From: Circinella umbellata
Taxonomy: Eukaryota > Mucoromycota > Mucoromycetes > Mucorales > Lichtheimiaceae
Reading direction: 5' to 3'
DNA: 64,000 bases
NCBI GenBank assembly: GCA_025093555.1
Contig: JAIWNF010000001.1
Span: 1,240,001 to 1,304,000 of the forward strand
In this document: piece after piece, positions 36,728-48,040 of the stretch
Layout: each line of letters opens with the position of its first letter
Position numbering within the stretch: the first letter of the stretch is position 1
Position numbers and translations under genes: made by a program
Notes under the pieces: model-generated
What the model was told of the DNA's origin: nothing
Database searches by the model: none
What the model saw: only the letters and a program-made list of their open reading frames with translations

Positions 36728-38093
36728 TAACAACAACAACGACAACAACAACAATATACATATATTTTTTTTGGTATGCATTCTATCAACAAGAGTAATA
36801 ATAAAAAATCAATCATTATATTATATATTTTTGTTTATTCCGTTAGCTTGGATTTATAATTGTTTGTTGATGGATGACGAAATAACTTTATCCACATTAC
36901 TTTTTCAATATACCACAGAAATTGGGGCGCGTTATTAAGCAGTAAAAAAAAAGTCATATGCGTGAGTAAACAAAATGTTCATGTTCAAAAATCACCATAA
37001 TACAGATATGGTAATTTTTTTCTGTCTCATGATTCAATCAGGCCAAGAATGCTGATCTCTGTAACACATAACGTTATTCTAATTATAAAGATTTTTTGTT
37101 ATATACTACCATCGTTTACTAGCTGTCTTTCTACATAGTTTATGCCATTGGTGTGTCGTATATCGTCCTGATATGTAGATTTGCTCTTTTTTTTTTCACT
37201 TTCATTTTTTCATTTAATTATGTACTCATGGTTTGACGCATCTTGCTTTTCAACTTGGCGTGTGACACAAATTTTCTTTGGCAGATGGGAGGGGGGTTTA
37301 TATCTTGGCACTCTCTAAAATTCTGAGCTTATACATAACAAATCAAATAGGATAATAACACAGTGCACACTATTAGAATATTTTATTTCTGTTTTATAAC
37401 ACAAATAATCTATCTGTGTGCATTTTAATTAGTTTGATATTATAGTATAAAAAGCTACAGTTTATGTAACTTATGTTCAGCAAGTAATAGGTAAAAAAAA
37501 AGTTGGATATCAATACAGCAGTAATTTGTAATTATAATTGATACTGACATTGATATGATTGTTTTTATTACTGTTGACGATCCACATAGAATAATGATAC
37601 ATAAAAAGGTGCCTTATCTTTTCATTTTGTAACTTGATTGAAAAATCCCTATTTACAAAGAATAATCATAAAAGTTCCTATTCACAAGAGGGGAGAAAGA
37701 GGATATTATAGGATTTAATATGGATCCTCGTGTGGATATTATTGAGAACTGTGATTCAAATAATGAAATAATAAAAAGAAAAAGGCGTTGTTCAAATTAA
37801 TTAAATACATCAATCACACAGTAATTTTGTTTCTATGGTTCTACGTAGATCATAAAATGAAATACATCCATTGAATAATCCACTATACATTAACTAATGT
37901 CATTAGGTACAACGAATCGAGGACCTTCTATTACCCTCAATAATATATATACAAAAAAAAGAGCATTAATTTAGCAAGAGGTAAAAAATAATAAGATGAA
38001 GTCATAAAAAAAATAGAACCAACAAGAGGGGGGGGGGTATAAAATGTATATACAAGTAATAATAGTAGAGTGTGTACGTGTGTCTATACGTAT
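36728..38093. other. Intergenic noncoding region
   Basis: No gene is seen. It contains an (ACA)n tract just after the upstream stop, a G-homopolymer at about 38030, and AT-rich DNA. Two 3' ends (plus-strand gene before, minus-strand gene after) converge on it. Confidence 0.5.
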
Positions 38094-38988
38094 TTATTGA
38101 GGTTGTGGAGTTGATCTTCCTCTTTGTCGAGGATCTCGACCTCTTCCTCTATATCCTCCTCGTGGTTGTTGTTGTTGATGTTGTTGTTGTCCAGGTCGTG
38201 ATCGTGGATATGGCATGCGTTGTTGATGTTTATGATGCTGTAATTGAGATTGTTGTTGTTGTTGTTGTTGCTGTTGTTGATGATGTAAATTCTGCATATG
38301 ATGTTGCATTGGATATGGAAGATGTTGCTGTTGCTGTTGCTGCTGTAGCCCTTGTGACATAGGTGGGCCTTGTAAAACTTCATCTGAAAAATTGGGTTCT
38401 TCAATAAAAACAAGTGTATCTTGACCCATTCGTTTTAATTTGGATGTACGTAATACTGAAAATTGCATTCTACCTTCACGAAGTTTACATTCCCTATTTA
38501 TTTTTTTATAAATACAATTCTATTAAAAAAAATACATCCTTTTTCCTTAAAAAAAAAAGAAAAAAGAAAAAGCTTTTCTACCAAAAACTTACCCATCTTG
38601 TATACGAAGAATATCTCCGATCCGTACATATTTTCCAAAAGCATGCCATATAATACATGACATACTACCTGTTTTATCTGCAACAATATATTTATGTATA
38701 ACTTCACCTTCACGAGTCGTAATTGACTCGGGTTCTATCAAGAGTCAAAATATTTGATGAAACAATGCAGAAGAGAAAAAAAAAATTAGATTCGATTAGA
38801 TTCAAACATGATAAAAAAAAGATCCAAAAGTTATGAAAACGCGTAAACTCTTAGTTTTGCAATTAAATAATGAATATTCAATTAGATGTACCTTTTTTGA
38901 TTACTATAACATCAGAGGTAATTCCTCGTTGCCCAGGTTTCATATCCTTTAGTAATACTTGATTGATGGGAGGTGCTGGTCCAGCCAT
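38094..38988 (-). CDS. SOSS-B/NABP-like single-strand DNA-binding OB-fold protein
   Basis: Three exons on the minus strand (38988-38892, 38734-38593, 38493-38094) give 212 residues, the same size as human SOSS-B1 (about 211). The OB fold covers residues about 8-115: LLKDMKPGQRGITSDVIVI, HKYIVADKTGSMSCIIWHAFG, RIGDILRIQDG, then EEPNFSDEV, which parallels the SOSS-B sequence after the OB fold. The tail has poly-Gln/His and then RGG-type repeats (PRGGYRGRGRDPRQRG), likely RNA or DNA binding. In animals SOSS-B acts with INTS3 in double-strand break repair. Fungal roles are less clear, and an RNA-linked role is also possible. The plus-strand Val-rich open frame over the Gln tract is a shadow. Confidence 0.8.
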
Positions 38989-39690
38989 GATTTATTATTA
39001 TTATTGAAAACGTGACAACAAGTGAAATGAATTGTTTTCCTCCTTTTAATAAAAATGTGAAACGGAAATTGAAAATGGTTTTCTTTTAAAAAAAAGAAAT
39101 TATGCAATGAGAAATGAAACCCACACACACATTTTTTTTGAAGTATCCAAAAAAAGTTAAAAGGTTATTCTAATTTTGACAACCTTCTTGAAAAGATGTT
39201 TCTATTATGTTGTAGTTTTCTTATCTAAAGAAAAAAAAAACTCATGTTCCCGCTCTTCAAGTACGTATCTATGAATATAATGTATACCACTTGGATATTT
39301 ATACTACAATCACATATATATCTACATGAAAGCTGGCTGTCTTTTAACCCAGTATCAGCTTCGTTTGTTCAACATTTATGTACGATAAAATAGTTACTTG
39401 TACCTAGCAACCTAAATACACGTAGAATTCACACTATTACAAACCAAAATCAAAGTGGTACGTAAACTAACAAACTAAAATAATTCCCCATACAAAAAAA
39501 TCAAAATAATTATAATTTTAGAAAGTTATTTTATTTATGCCTTTTTTTTTTTTAATTTTTTACTTGAAGAATATTGAAATTCAATATGTTTTGTTTTTTT
39601 GCAGATTATTCAATACAAAATAAAGAACTGACGTACTCCTTAGGATTACAGTTGTTGACAAGAGTCTGCAATTAATTCGTAAAAATTTGT
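38989..39690. other. Intergenic, between two minus-strand genes
   Basis: AT-rich DNA with poly-A/T tracts and TACGTA palindromes (about 39260 and 39460). It likely contains the promoter of the OB-fold gene and the terminator of the RRM gene. No coding sequence seen. Confidence 0.5.
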
Positions 39691-42274
39691 TTAGTTTGAT
39701 TCTGATAAGCTATTATCTTCTTTTACTGGTTCAGTAAGATGATAGGCAAGGTCTTCAGGGCAAGGTAATTTACTATTGTTTTACGTAAGAAAAATTAATA
39801 AATAGGAGATGTTAGTACCCATTTATGTTTGAGTATATTCATATATAAAATAGCAATATATACATACCTTGCGTTAAGAATTCCTTTTTTTTGGTTCACA
39901 GTAAGACCAGGACATACTATGGCTACTCTCACCATATGAATAATTAGGTCATCAGGGACTTTGGGGTACGGTTTATCTAGATGATAACGTAATGCACCTA
40001 AATAACATTTTCAAAAAAAAAAAAGACAATGGTTCGTAAGAAAATAAAACATTAAATACTTATATTATTTTATATATAATACATTACCAGTAGCTAATTT
40101 ATAGTATTCATACAAATGATCCCGTTGCATAGTAGTAATGATATCTGGAGCATCCCAGGGAAATTTCACCATGATTGAAATAAAATTTTCAAAAGGTCTT
40201 GCAGGACATTTTCGAGAAAAAGAAGACTATAGATATAAAAGTGTTAAAGTGTTAAAATTATACTGTTATCTGTATTAATAATATTAAAAAGAAGCAAATA
40301 TATGTATACCTTAAAGTTTCGACAAATATTCAAAAGAGAATCATATTCATGTCCTTGAACAAGTAAAGGAGGTGGTACTTGGATAGAATTTGATTTTTCT
40401 ACTAGAGAATGCGTGTCACCATGATGACGCTTTATAGTCATCGATGGGACAGTATCACTAAATTCACCTTTCCAATTTGGAAAAACATTACGAAATAATT
40501 CTTCGGGTGAACTCTTGACAATGTTCACTTTGCGACCTTTTAATACTGGAAAGGATTTTAATTTTTTTAATGCCATGATAAGATCTCGTTCTGAATTAAA
40601 TTCAACAAAGGCTTCTTTTTGTGTTTTGCCTGTAGCTTTGTTGATCAAAAGCTATAATAAAAAATAAAAATAAAAAGTGGTTATATAAAGGTAAGAATGA
40701 TTTGCTTTTTTTTTAGGATGCGATTATTATGACATACTACTTACATGAACATATTGATAGTTGACATCTTGTAAAGGATGGAAGAGAAATTGTTCAATAT
40801 CTTTGGTTCTAACTTGCCAAGGAATCTATAAAATTAAAATAGACGTGACATTTATTATTATTATTTTTTTTCTTTACGTATATAAAAAAAAAATACAGAA
40901 TGTTTTACTTACATTTGTAATCTTTACAACTGCAAAACGTCTCATGGATGATGTATTATTGCCAACAGAACCCGTTTGAAAAGCCATGGAGTCTGAAAGA
41001 CGTTTTAGAGCATTGTTAACAATGATGTTATTCTTTGAATTATTATCATCACTACTACTGCTACTAGTGTTGTCTTGTTTAATAGAAGGTGATGAGTGCC
41101 GTCGGATAGGACGAGCAATGTCCGCTTTTGATTCATTTTTATTTTTGTTCGTGGTCTTGGGCATCATTGATTGATGTTCAACGAAGCTTGTGGGTGTTGG
41201 TGTTGAAGTACTGCGGGAATTACCAAGGACATCTTTTTTATTTGGATATCCGTTTAAACCTTTTTTATGGTTGTTGATCATTGTGTTGTTGGATGGGTTG
41301 TCAACTGTTTTATCTGACCACTGAGGTTTCAAAGTCGTGTTTACATTTTTATTAGTGTCATGTTGAGCGGGGGAAGACCATGGATGCTGGTTGTGAGCTT
41401 TAGTAATGAATGGTAAGACGGTTGTTGTATCGTCATTTAAATCTGCGGAAGTGTAAGTACGGGTTTCTTGAGTTTGTTTATGCATATGATAAACGCGTTG
41501 TTGTTTGTTGTTCATGTTACACTCTAAGCTATTATTTGTTTGATCTGTGATGTGAATATCATGCAGACCATGATTATTGAGTTTATTTACGCGTGCAGCT
41601 ACTTTATTATCCACCAAAATGGTGTTGCTGCGGACGCTACTGTTACAGTAGTAACAGTGTTGTTCTTGTTGCTCTTTACTGTGCATGTCACCTTTATGGT
41701 TATTAATGCCAGTATCATTATACAATGGTACTTGATTATTAACAGTGATCACAGGAGCAAAATAACTGTTGGGGTCGTTATAACCATGACCAAGATCACA
41801 AGAAAAGAGTTTCTTTGATTGTGAAGTCAACGGTACAATATTACTTTCCTTCTCTTGATACAAAGACCATGGAGGTACTTGATTATTTTCTATTATGGAT
41901 GCCTTAGGAGCACGGACTGGTGAACGAAGGTCAGCGGAAGTGATTAAAGAGATATACAGAAGTTATTCGGTTTAGTTTTATTCTTTCTTTTACTTTATAT
42001 TAAAACTTACGTTGTTGCTTTTTTTCTGTAGCAGCCATGTTGTCAAACACAGTGTTGTTCATATTACGAGAATAGTAATGATGAAACCGATAAAGTTTTG
42101 AATCTGGTAGTAATGAAAAGAAAAAAAAAACATTACCATGGTGAGTAAAAAACAAAAGAAAAAAAAGAAAAACAAAAAGCGAAAAAAAAAAACGAGGTTG
42201 CACAGCAACGACCTTTTTTTTTTAATATAGATACCTTGACATAACCAAGACTGGTTTATTTGATTATAATTCAT
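39691..42274 (-). CDS. RRM RNA-binding protein with long disordered N terminus
   Basis: Eight exons on the minus strand (42274-42235, 42103-42011, 41916-40913, 40825-40745, 40651-40310, 40226-40088, 39997-39868, 39772-39691) give 636 residues. Residues 1 to about 365 are Asn/Ser/His-rich and disordered. The RRM follows at about 369-450: RRFAVVKITNIPWQVRTKDIEQFL (RNP2-like IPW), VHLLINKATGKTQKEAFVEF (RNP1-like), RKVNIVKSSPEEL. This arrangement is closest to the quasi-RRMs of hnRNP F/H and RBM12. After it lies a conserved-looking helical module (EYDSLLNICRNFKSSF, CPARPFENFISIMVKFPW, HLYEYYKLATGALRYHL, DDLIIHMVRVAIVCPGLT) that I cannot name. It probably acts in mRNA processing or localisation; no specific function is shown. 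Exon 3 starts after CCAG, chosen because no earlier AG keeps frame. Confidence 0.78.
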
Positions 42275-44426
42275 GATTAGGGTAACTGTTTCTTTTTTTT
42301 GTGTGTGTGTGTAAAAGTGATTGTTAAAAAAGTGTGTTAAAAAAAGAAAACAATGAAAAGAAAGAGTTGATAAGAAGAAATGGAAAAGAAAAGAAAAAAG
42401 TGTCAAGAAAAAAAAAAAATTAATCGGGACCTTTATAAACCAAAAAAGGAAATTGATAAAGACACGCATGAAAAGGTCGCGTTACTTTTTTTTTTCTTTT
42501 ATTTATTGATCTTAAAGACATTAAAACCCTTTGCTTCTTCTTTTTTCTTACAAAAATAAAAGTAAATAATAAAGTAAAGGCGGATGTATAATGTTAAGCA
42601 CTTTTTTTTTATTTATTTTTTTAGGTTTCTCCCAATGTCAAAAGGTAATGTAGGAGATTCTGCACATTCATTAAGCAATTCGGAGGGGGGGGGGAAGGCG
42701 CAAAAAAAAGTATATATATGTATATATCATTTTTTAAAAGTAAGGAAGGTTTTATATTACTACAAGCCAGGTATCATAGTATTTTAGTCGCCATTAAAGT
42801 AAAACAATGGTAATAGTAATTAACTTTAACCCCGTTTTTTTGTTTGTCTCTATCATCAAGTGGCGCATAATGACGGCACTAAATTCAAGTGGCGCTATTG
42901 CTGCGCATGCTTTTACTTTTATTTTCTAACATAATCTTCCAGAACTGTTTTATTTCCATGACAACAAAAACATTCTTTTATAAATTGAATGAAATAAAAG
43001 TTATTAATCCATCTCATTGTAACTCTTATATAAAAAAGGGGCGATAATAGCAGCCTTGCAAGGAAAATAATTTTTGCCACTGTTTGAATCAAATAAAGAC
43101 ACGTATACGTACTCGAACAATTCAACATAATGATAGAGTCGTTATATACAATCTATATTCGCTGTGTGTATATCTTGTTCTCCGTTGTTAATCTTCTTAA
43201 ACAAAAAAAAAATAAAACCTTTTTTAAAAAATGAGAGGAAAAAGAAACAATGTTATACGTATCACCATTACAAAAGACTTCTAATGCAGTTAATAAAAAT
43301 ATATGTTGGCAAGTAATATGAGAAAAAAAGGCATCTTTTATTTCTATTCTTCTTATGATATGTTTATATAAACTGATGTGCGTGAATGTAGATACGATAT
43401 ATTAAAAATGAAAGAGTGAGGGGTGGGGTCATGTATGTGTATATAATCCATAATTAAAAGAAAAAGCGACTCTTTGTCGTGAATCGATTGACAAATGCAA
43501 AATCATCCTTTTTTTTAAGATTATACTTTATTTTTCTCTCCCTTTTTTTTGTTTTTTAGAATAGCTGATATATATATTATTTGTTCCAAGATTAAAAAAA
43601 AAGGGACTTGACATTTGTCAAACAAAGAAGAATTGTACTCTTTTTAGGAAGATCCATATCAGAAATAAGAGAAAAAGCCGAGCTATAGTATATATATATA
43701 ATCACATGTAGATACATTTTTATTTACTCAATGACGTAATTAGTATATTCATTTGTTGCATAAGTAGGTATATAAAAAACACACAGAGTGATCAATGTAG
43801 TTAATTAAATATTTTTGATTGTGAACTTTTTTTGATTATAAACACGTAGTATTACACGCACCAAAACGCGTGAAAAGAGAAAAGAAAAACAAGTTGTGTG
43901 TGTGTGTGTGTGTGTGCAAAAGGGTATATTATAAAATGAATTAGACTTTTATTTATTTATTTCTACCTATTATGTTTTACATTACGTAAAACTTTAAAAA
44001 AATATAAAACACGCATTGTCAGTCGTTATATTGGTATAAATGACATAGGAGAAAGTAGAGAGAAAAGGTATTGGGGGCTTATACTCTACTAACTTGTAAT
44101 GGTATGTAGATACCAGGTGCTTGGATCCAAATTGAAAGGGGGTTGATTCTTTCCCTCTACCTCCTCGTTTCGGATGAATACTCATGTATAGAAATATTTA
44201 TATTCGGTAATCATTATATATTTGTTCATTTCACCGCACACACCGTGCGTATGTGTGACTTAATAATAATTCTTATTGTCTTTTTAATGCTATCTCACTG
44301 AATCTCCCACTCACACTTCCCCCACCCCCCATCCTTTCTCCTACTCTCCCCTTTAATTTTTTTTTATATTCAACCCTTTAATATACATATTTTTTTTTCT
44401 TTATCATTATATAAATAAACATTACC
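42275..44426. other. Divergent intergenic region
   Basis: This 2.1 kb gap between divergent genes contains no supported gene. Poly-T and poly-A tracts dominate 42290-42500, a G-homopolymer lies near 42685, a GT microsatellite at 43895-43917, and a C-rich pyrimidine stretch at 44305-44350 just before the HAUS4-like gene, probably its core promoter. Confidence 0.5.
43895..43917. repeat. GT microsatellite
   Basis: About eleven GT units, noncoding. Confidence 0.9.
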
Positions 44427-45730
44427 ATGGAACAATTCAATGACCTTAAAATAACTGATCAAGTTAAACAAGATCATTATACTGATAATTTTGTACATGA
44501 TTCAATAATAAATAAAATGGAAAAGGTAAATTCACTGTCAACTACGATTTCCTTTATATAAAATAATAATATATTCTTTTTTAGTTTCAACGAGAATATA
44601 TTCAGCCTTTTTTCGAAACACGCTTATTATTGTCCGAAATTCAATCTTTGATTAGCGATCCTGAAAGATCCAAAGTCCTTACTAAAGAGGTATATATATA
44701 TATATAAGCCAAACCAAACCAATACTATTCAAACCATCCATTGAACGAACAAGGTTTTTATTTAGGAAAAAGAATATATTGAAAGTATACTTTATCGACC
44801 TATATCCAATGAACCACCTCATCGACATTATGCAGAACAAGTATTTGGATTAACAGAAAATGATCTTCAAGTCCCACCCAAGGTAAAGTTTTTTTATCCA
44901 TAGATCCAAAGAGGGGAAAAAAATTATGCAAAACTAAAAAGATTTTAATATATAGCAAATTAAAAATAAATTAAATAATCAAATTGATCTTGCTATAAAA
45001 GAAAAATATCGACAAGTTTATAATATTGCATCCATCTATCAACCAACAACAACAACAACAACACATATCATAAAAGAAGTAGAACAAGAAGAAAAAGATG
45101 ACGATGAGATAGTAAAAATAGTAAAAAATAAACAACAATCATTAAATCGAATGAAAGTTGAATTACCAACAAAACGTGAATTATTAAATAAATTAGTTAC
45201 TCGATTTGTAAAGGTAAAAAGAAATATATATTATAACCTTTGTCTTGTCGCATTGAAATAACCTTTTATATAAATAGATAACATTAGAAGTATTGGATAC
45301 AACATGGTATATCATTAAAGAATTTAAATGTGATAAAGAACTAATAAGAAATGAATCATTTGATTCTTATTATTGCTCTTTAACCGATTCATTATTATTA
45401 AGAATAAAGTAAGTTATTTAATAAGAAACAAGAGATATACAAGCAATTAACACTTATTATACGTATTTTATATATCTATTTAGAATATTACATATATCCA
45501 CATTATTAGCAACTTACGATAATAATTTATCAACTGCATTAAAATCTTTAAAATCCATGTTAGAAAGTCGATATTTTGAAGTAACAAGTCAATTATCCTT
45601 TGTAGAAAAGAAAATTAAACAATATCAAGATTTAGGACCAGAATTCGAAACATTAGTGAATGCTTATTTTAAATTATTACAAGAAATTAAAGCTACTGAA
45701 GATGACATCCATCGAATAAAAAATAATTAA
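44427..45730 (+). CDS. HAUS4: Augmin (HAUS) complex subunit 4-like protein
   Basis: Six exons (44427-44525, 44585-44689, 44766-44882, 44956-45213, 45278-45408, 45484-45730) give 318 residues; human HAUS4 has about 363. Several stretches line up with HAUS4 in order. ETRLLLSEIQSLIS matches the conserved RLL.TEL helix, FGLTENDLQVPP matches the GLxxxDL segment, and NNQIDLAIKEKYRQVYNIAS matches the helix leading to a Tyr-containing turn. The C-terminal coiled coil (ALKSLKSMLESRYFEV, KKIKQYQDLGPEFETLVNAYFKLLQEI) matches the LGEEFDRLVKEYTxLK motif. Augmin recruits gamma-tubulin to spindle microtubules for branching nucleation. Similarity is modest, but order and the C-terminal motif persuade me. Alternative: another coiled-coil spindle protein. 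Confidence 0.72.
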
Positions 45731-46030
45731 TTTTATAATAATATATATAATCTTTTATTTTATTTAATACAAATTTAAAGGATAAGAAGATGTGTGTGTG
45801 TGTGTGTATATAAAAGTAATTGATAGAGAGAGTGTGTGTGTGTGGGTTATATAAGTTTGAAAGGAAAAAAGATGGATATTTTTTATTGTTACTAAAAAAA
45901 AAAACAATAGACTAAATTCTTTTTTATTATTTGGTATTTTGGGGTGGTGTGTGTGTATGTTTGTGTGTGTTTTTTAAAAGAAAATCATATATCCTCCTCC
46001 CCCCTTCTTCTTCTTCTTCCTCGCTTTATT
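45731..46030. other. Convergent 3' intergenic region
   Basis: This 300 bp gap between two converging genes is full of TG repeats (about 45792-45809, 45832-45844, 45947-45968) and AT runs. It holds both terminators; no gene. Confidence 0.6.
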
Positions 46031-46803
46031 TTAATAATTATATGTATCGCGAGAAAAGTTTGGATCTTGAATAAATGCAGCTAATACTTTACTTCCTGTT
46101 TGTAATAAAGGATGTCCTGCAACACTATTATCCATCATGAAAAAAAAAAAGTTAGATTTCCTACCATCTTATCATAATAATAATTCCCTTGACTTACATT
46201 TGTAAAAATCGTTCCAAGCCTTCTCTTCGTTGTTCAATCACTTCATCTGCAAATCGATTGGTAAATACTTTACCAGGAAGTGGTGGAATATTCACACGAG
46301 TAGATTCATGTTCCAATACATCTCTAAACCATTCAAAATCACTATATCTTCGACGTACGGATGATTGTTTCAGTTTAAATGCTGGGATATTGGTCTAATA
46401 ATATATATATATATATATATATATGTCAATTTTTTTTATATTTTCACGCGTGTAAACTTATATATATTACGTATGATAAAAAATAAAAAGGCAATTATAT
46501 ATACCTTACAAACGATTTCATAATCAGTATACATCTTACGACCAAAACCTATACATTTAGTTTTTTTTTTAGAAAAAAAAAGGAAAAAATATATAAATAT
46601 ATCATTTATTAAAGTATTTCTTTTAACAATAAATTCATTTTTTTTCTTTTACCATGGGTTTGAGGATTTTTCACTTCAATTTCTAAAAAGTTTTCAGGAA
46701 TTCCATAGCGTTCTTCCACTGTTTGTTCTCTTGTAATAGGTCCAGCCATTGTTTCAAAAGCTTGAAATCGAGGTTGAGACGAAGTTTCACTAGTACTTGA
46801 CAT
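46031..46803 (-). CDS. SNX3: Sorting nexin 3 / Grd19
   Basis: Four exons on the minus strand (46803-46653, 46548-46505, 46394-46198, 46124-46031) give 161 residues, the standard SNX3 size. The whole protein is a PX domain with a short N-terminal arm: [52 protein letters not shown] (Arg-Tyr PI3P pocket), [45 protein letters not shown]3 binds PI3P on early endosomes and works with retromer to recycle cargo to the Golgi. The 3' end converges with the HAUS4-like gene. Confidence 0.95.
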
Positions 46804-48040
46804 TATATATATAAAAAGAGTTGGGTTTTGATATGTATTAGGTGTATTAAAAAAAAAAAAGTTAAAAGTTATAAAAAAAAAAGAGGTTGCGGGTTCTATC
46901 TTTTTTTGGATTACTTGCTCTTTTTTCTTGAACCTAAAAAAAAAAAAAAAAAGCGCGGGTCATGAAAAAGAAAAAAAAATTAATCCATATTAACTTTGTT
47001 CCAAAAAAAAACGGAATCCATTCCGTGAAAATCATTTATCTCTCTTATAAATATATAATAATAACAATAATAAATAATGTCAATGATAAAACCATAATGG
47101 AATAAATAAATAAATAAGAAAAAAAAAAGAGGTGAAAGGTTGCCAAGTTACCCAAATCACTTTATACTTTGTATCTTTTTTTTGTACTACGGAAAGGGTA
47201 ACCAATTGTAAAAAAAAAAAAAAAGAGGTTACCTTGACAACCCTTATTGTGTTATCAATATATATTTACAGAGTTCGAAAAACCATAGTAACAAACTTTA
47301 ATGTGGGATGCTTTACACAATAGAATTCCTTTCGCATTCTATGATATTAAAAAAATTGTCGTTACTAATTTTTACGAGTTCTTGATTCCTTTTAAAAGAA
47401 AAGTAAGGTTTCTGTAAAAGTCAGGTGCCTCCTTGTCACCCTTTTTTTTTTTGATGGATCAACTTTGCTCCTCCTTTACTTCTGACATTATAATAAGATA
47501 CATATATATATATATATATAATGCGGAGCATAAAGGAATTGTTTATCTGCATGTTTGGTGTAACCCATCAGTTCCCAAAGAAAGAAAAGCCACGCAATGG
47601 ATCATGGTGAAATGCTTTATTGAAAAAGAGAGAGAGGGAAAGCATAAAGTTTTTTGGCAATTGGAAATGATATGAAGTATTGTTTCAAGTATATATATAT
47701 CTCCCAGTGATAACCTACACAATTTTGTAATATATGTCAATTATCACTTTTACTTTTTTTTTTTTTTTGAAAGAAAAGAAATATATATACATATACTCAA
47801 AAAGATTTTTATTCTACTAAGAAAGAAGGGGATCGAGCTTCACAAGACTTAAATAGTATTTCATTAAAAACCACAAACACGTATGAGATTTATGCTTGTC
47901 ACCTTTTACTTGACATAATGATTAAACTCAGACATGTTTTTGTAGCCACATTGGAATTTTTTTTTTTTTTTTGGAACTAACTTTCCTGCGAAAACCTCGA
48001 TCTTTTTTTTTTTTTCTCGTCTTATAAAAAGAAAAAAAGA
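46804..48040. other. Divergent intergenic region, SNX3 / NOP9
   Basis: This 1.2 kb region is rich in poly-A/T runs (46850-47000, 47750-47775, 47955-48015). Open frames on both strands are low-complexity. No gene; it contains the two promoters. Confidence 0.5.

Noticed and set aside
38072..38362. Valine-rich plus-strand frame
   Set aside because: It is the complement of the Gln/His-rich tail of the OB-fold gene.
42059..42469. Phe-rich minus-strand frame of 136 codons
   Set aside because: It is driven by poly-A/T tracts upstream of the RRM gene; exons 1 and 2 of that gene use other frames here.
42584..42787. Short frame with an apparent intron near 42625
   Set aside because: There is a plausible TTAG and GTAATG, but no protein-like sequence or continuation.
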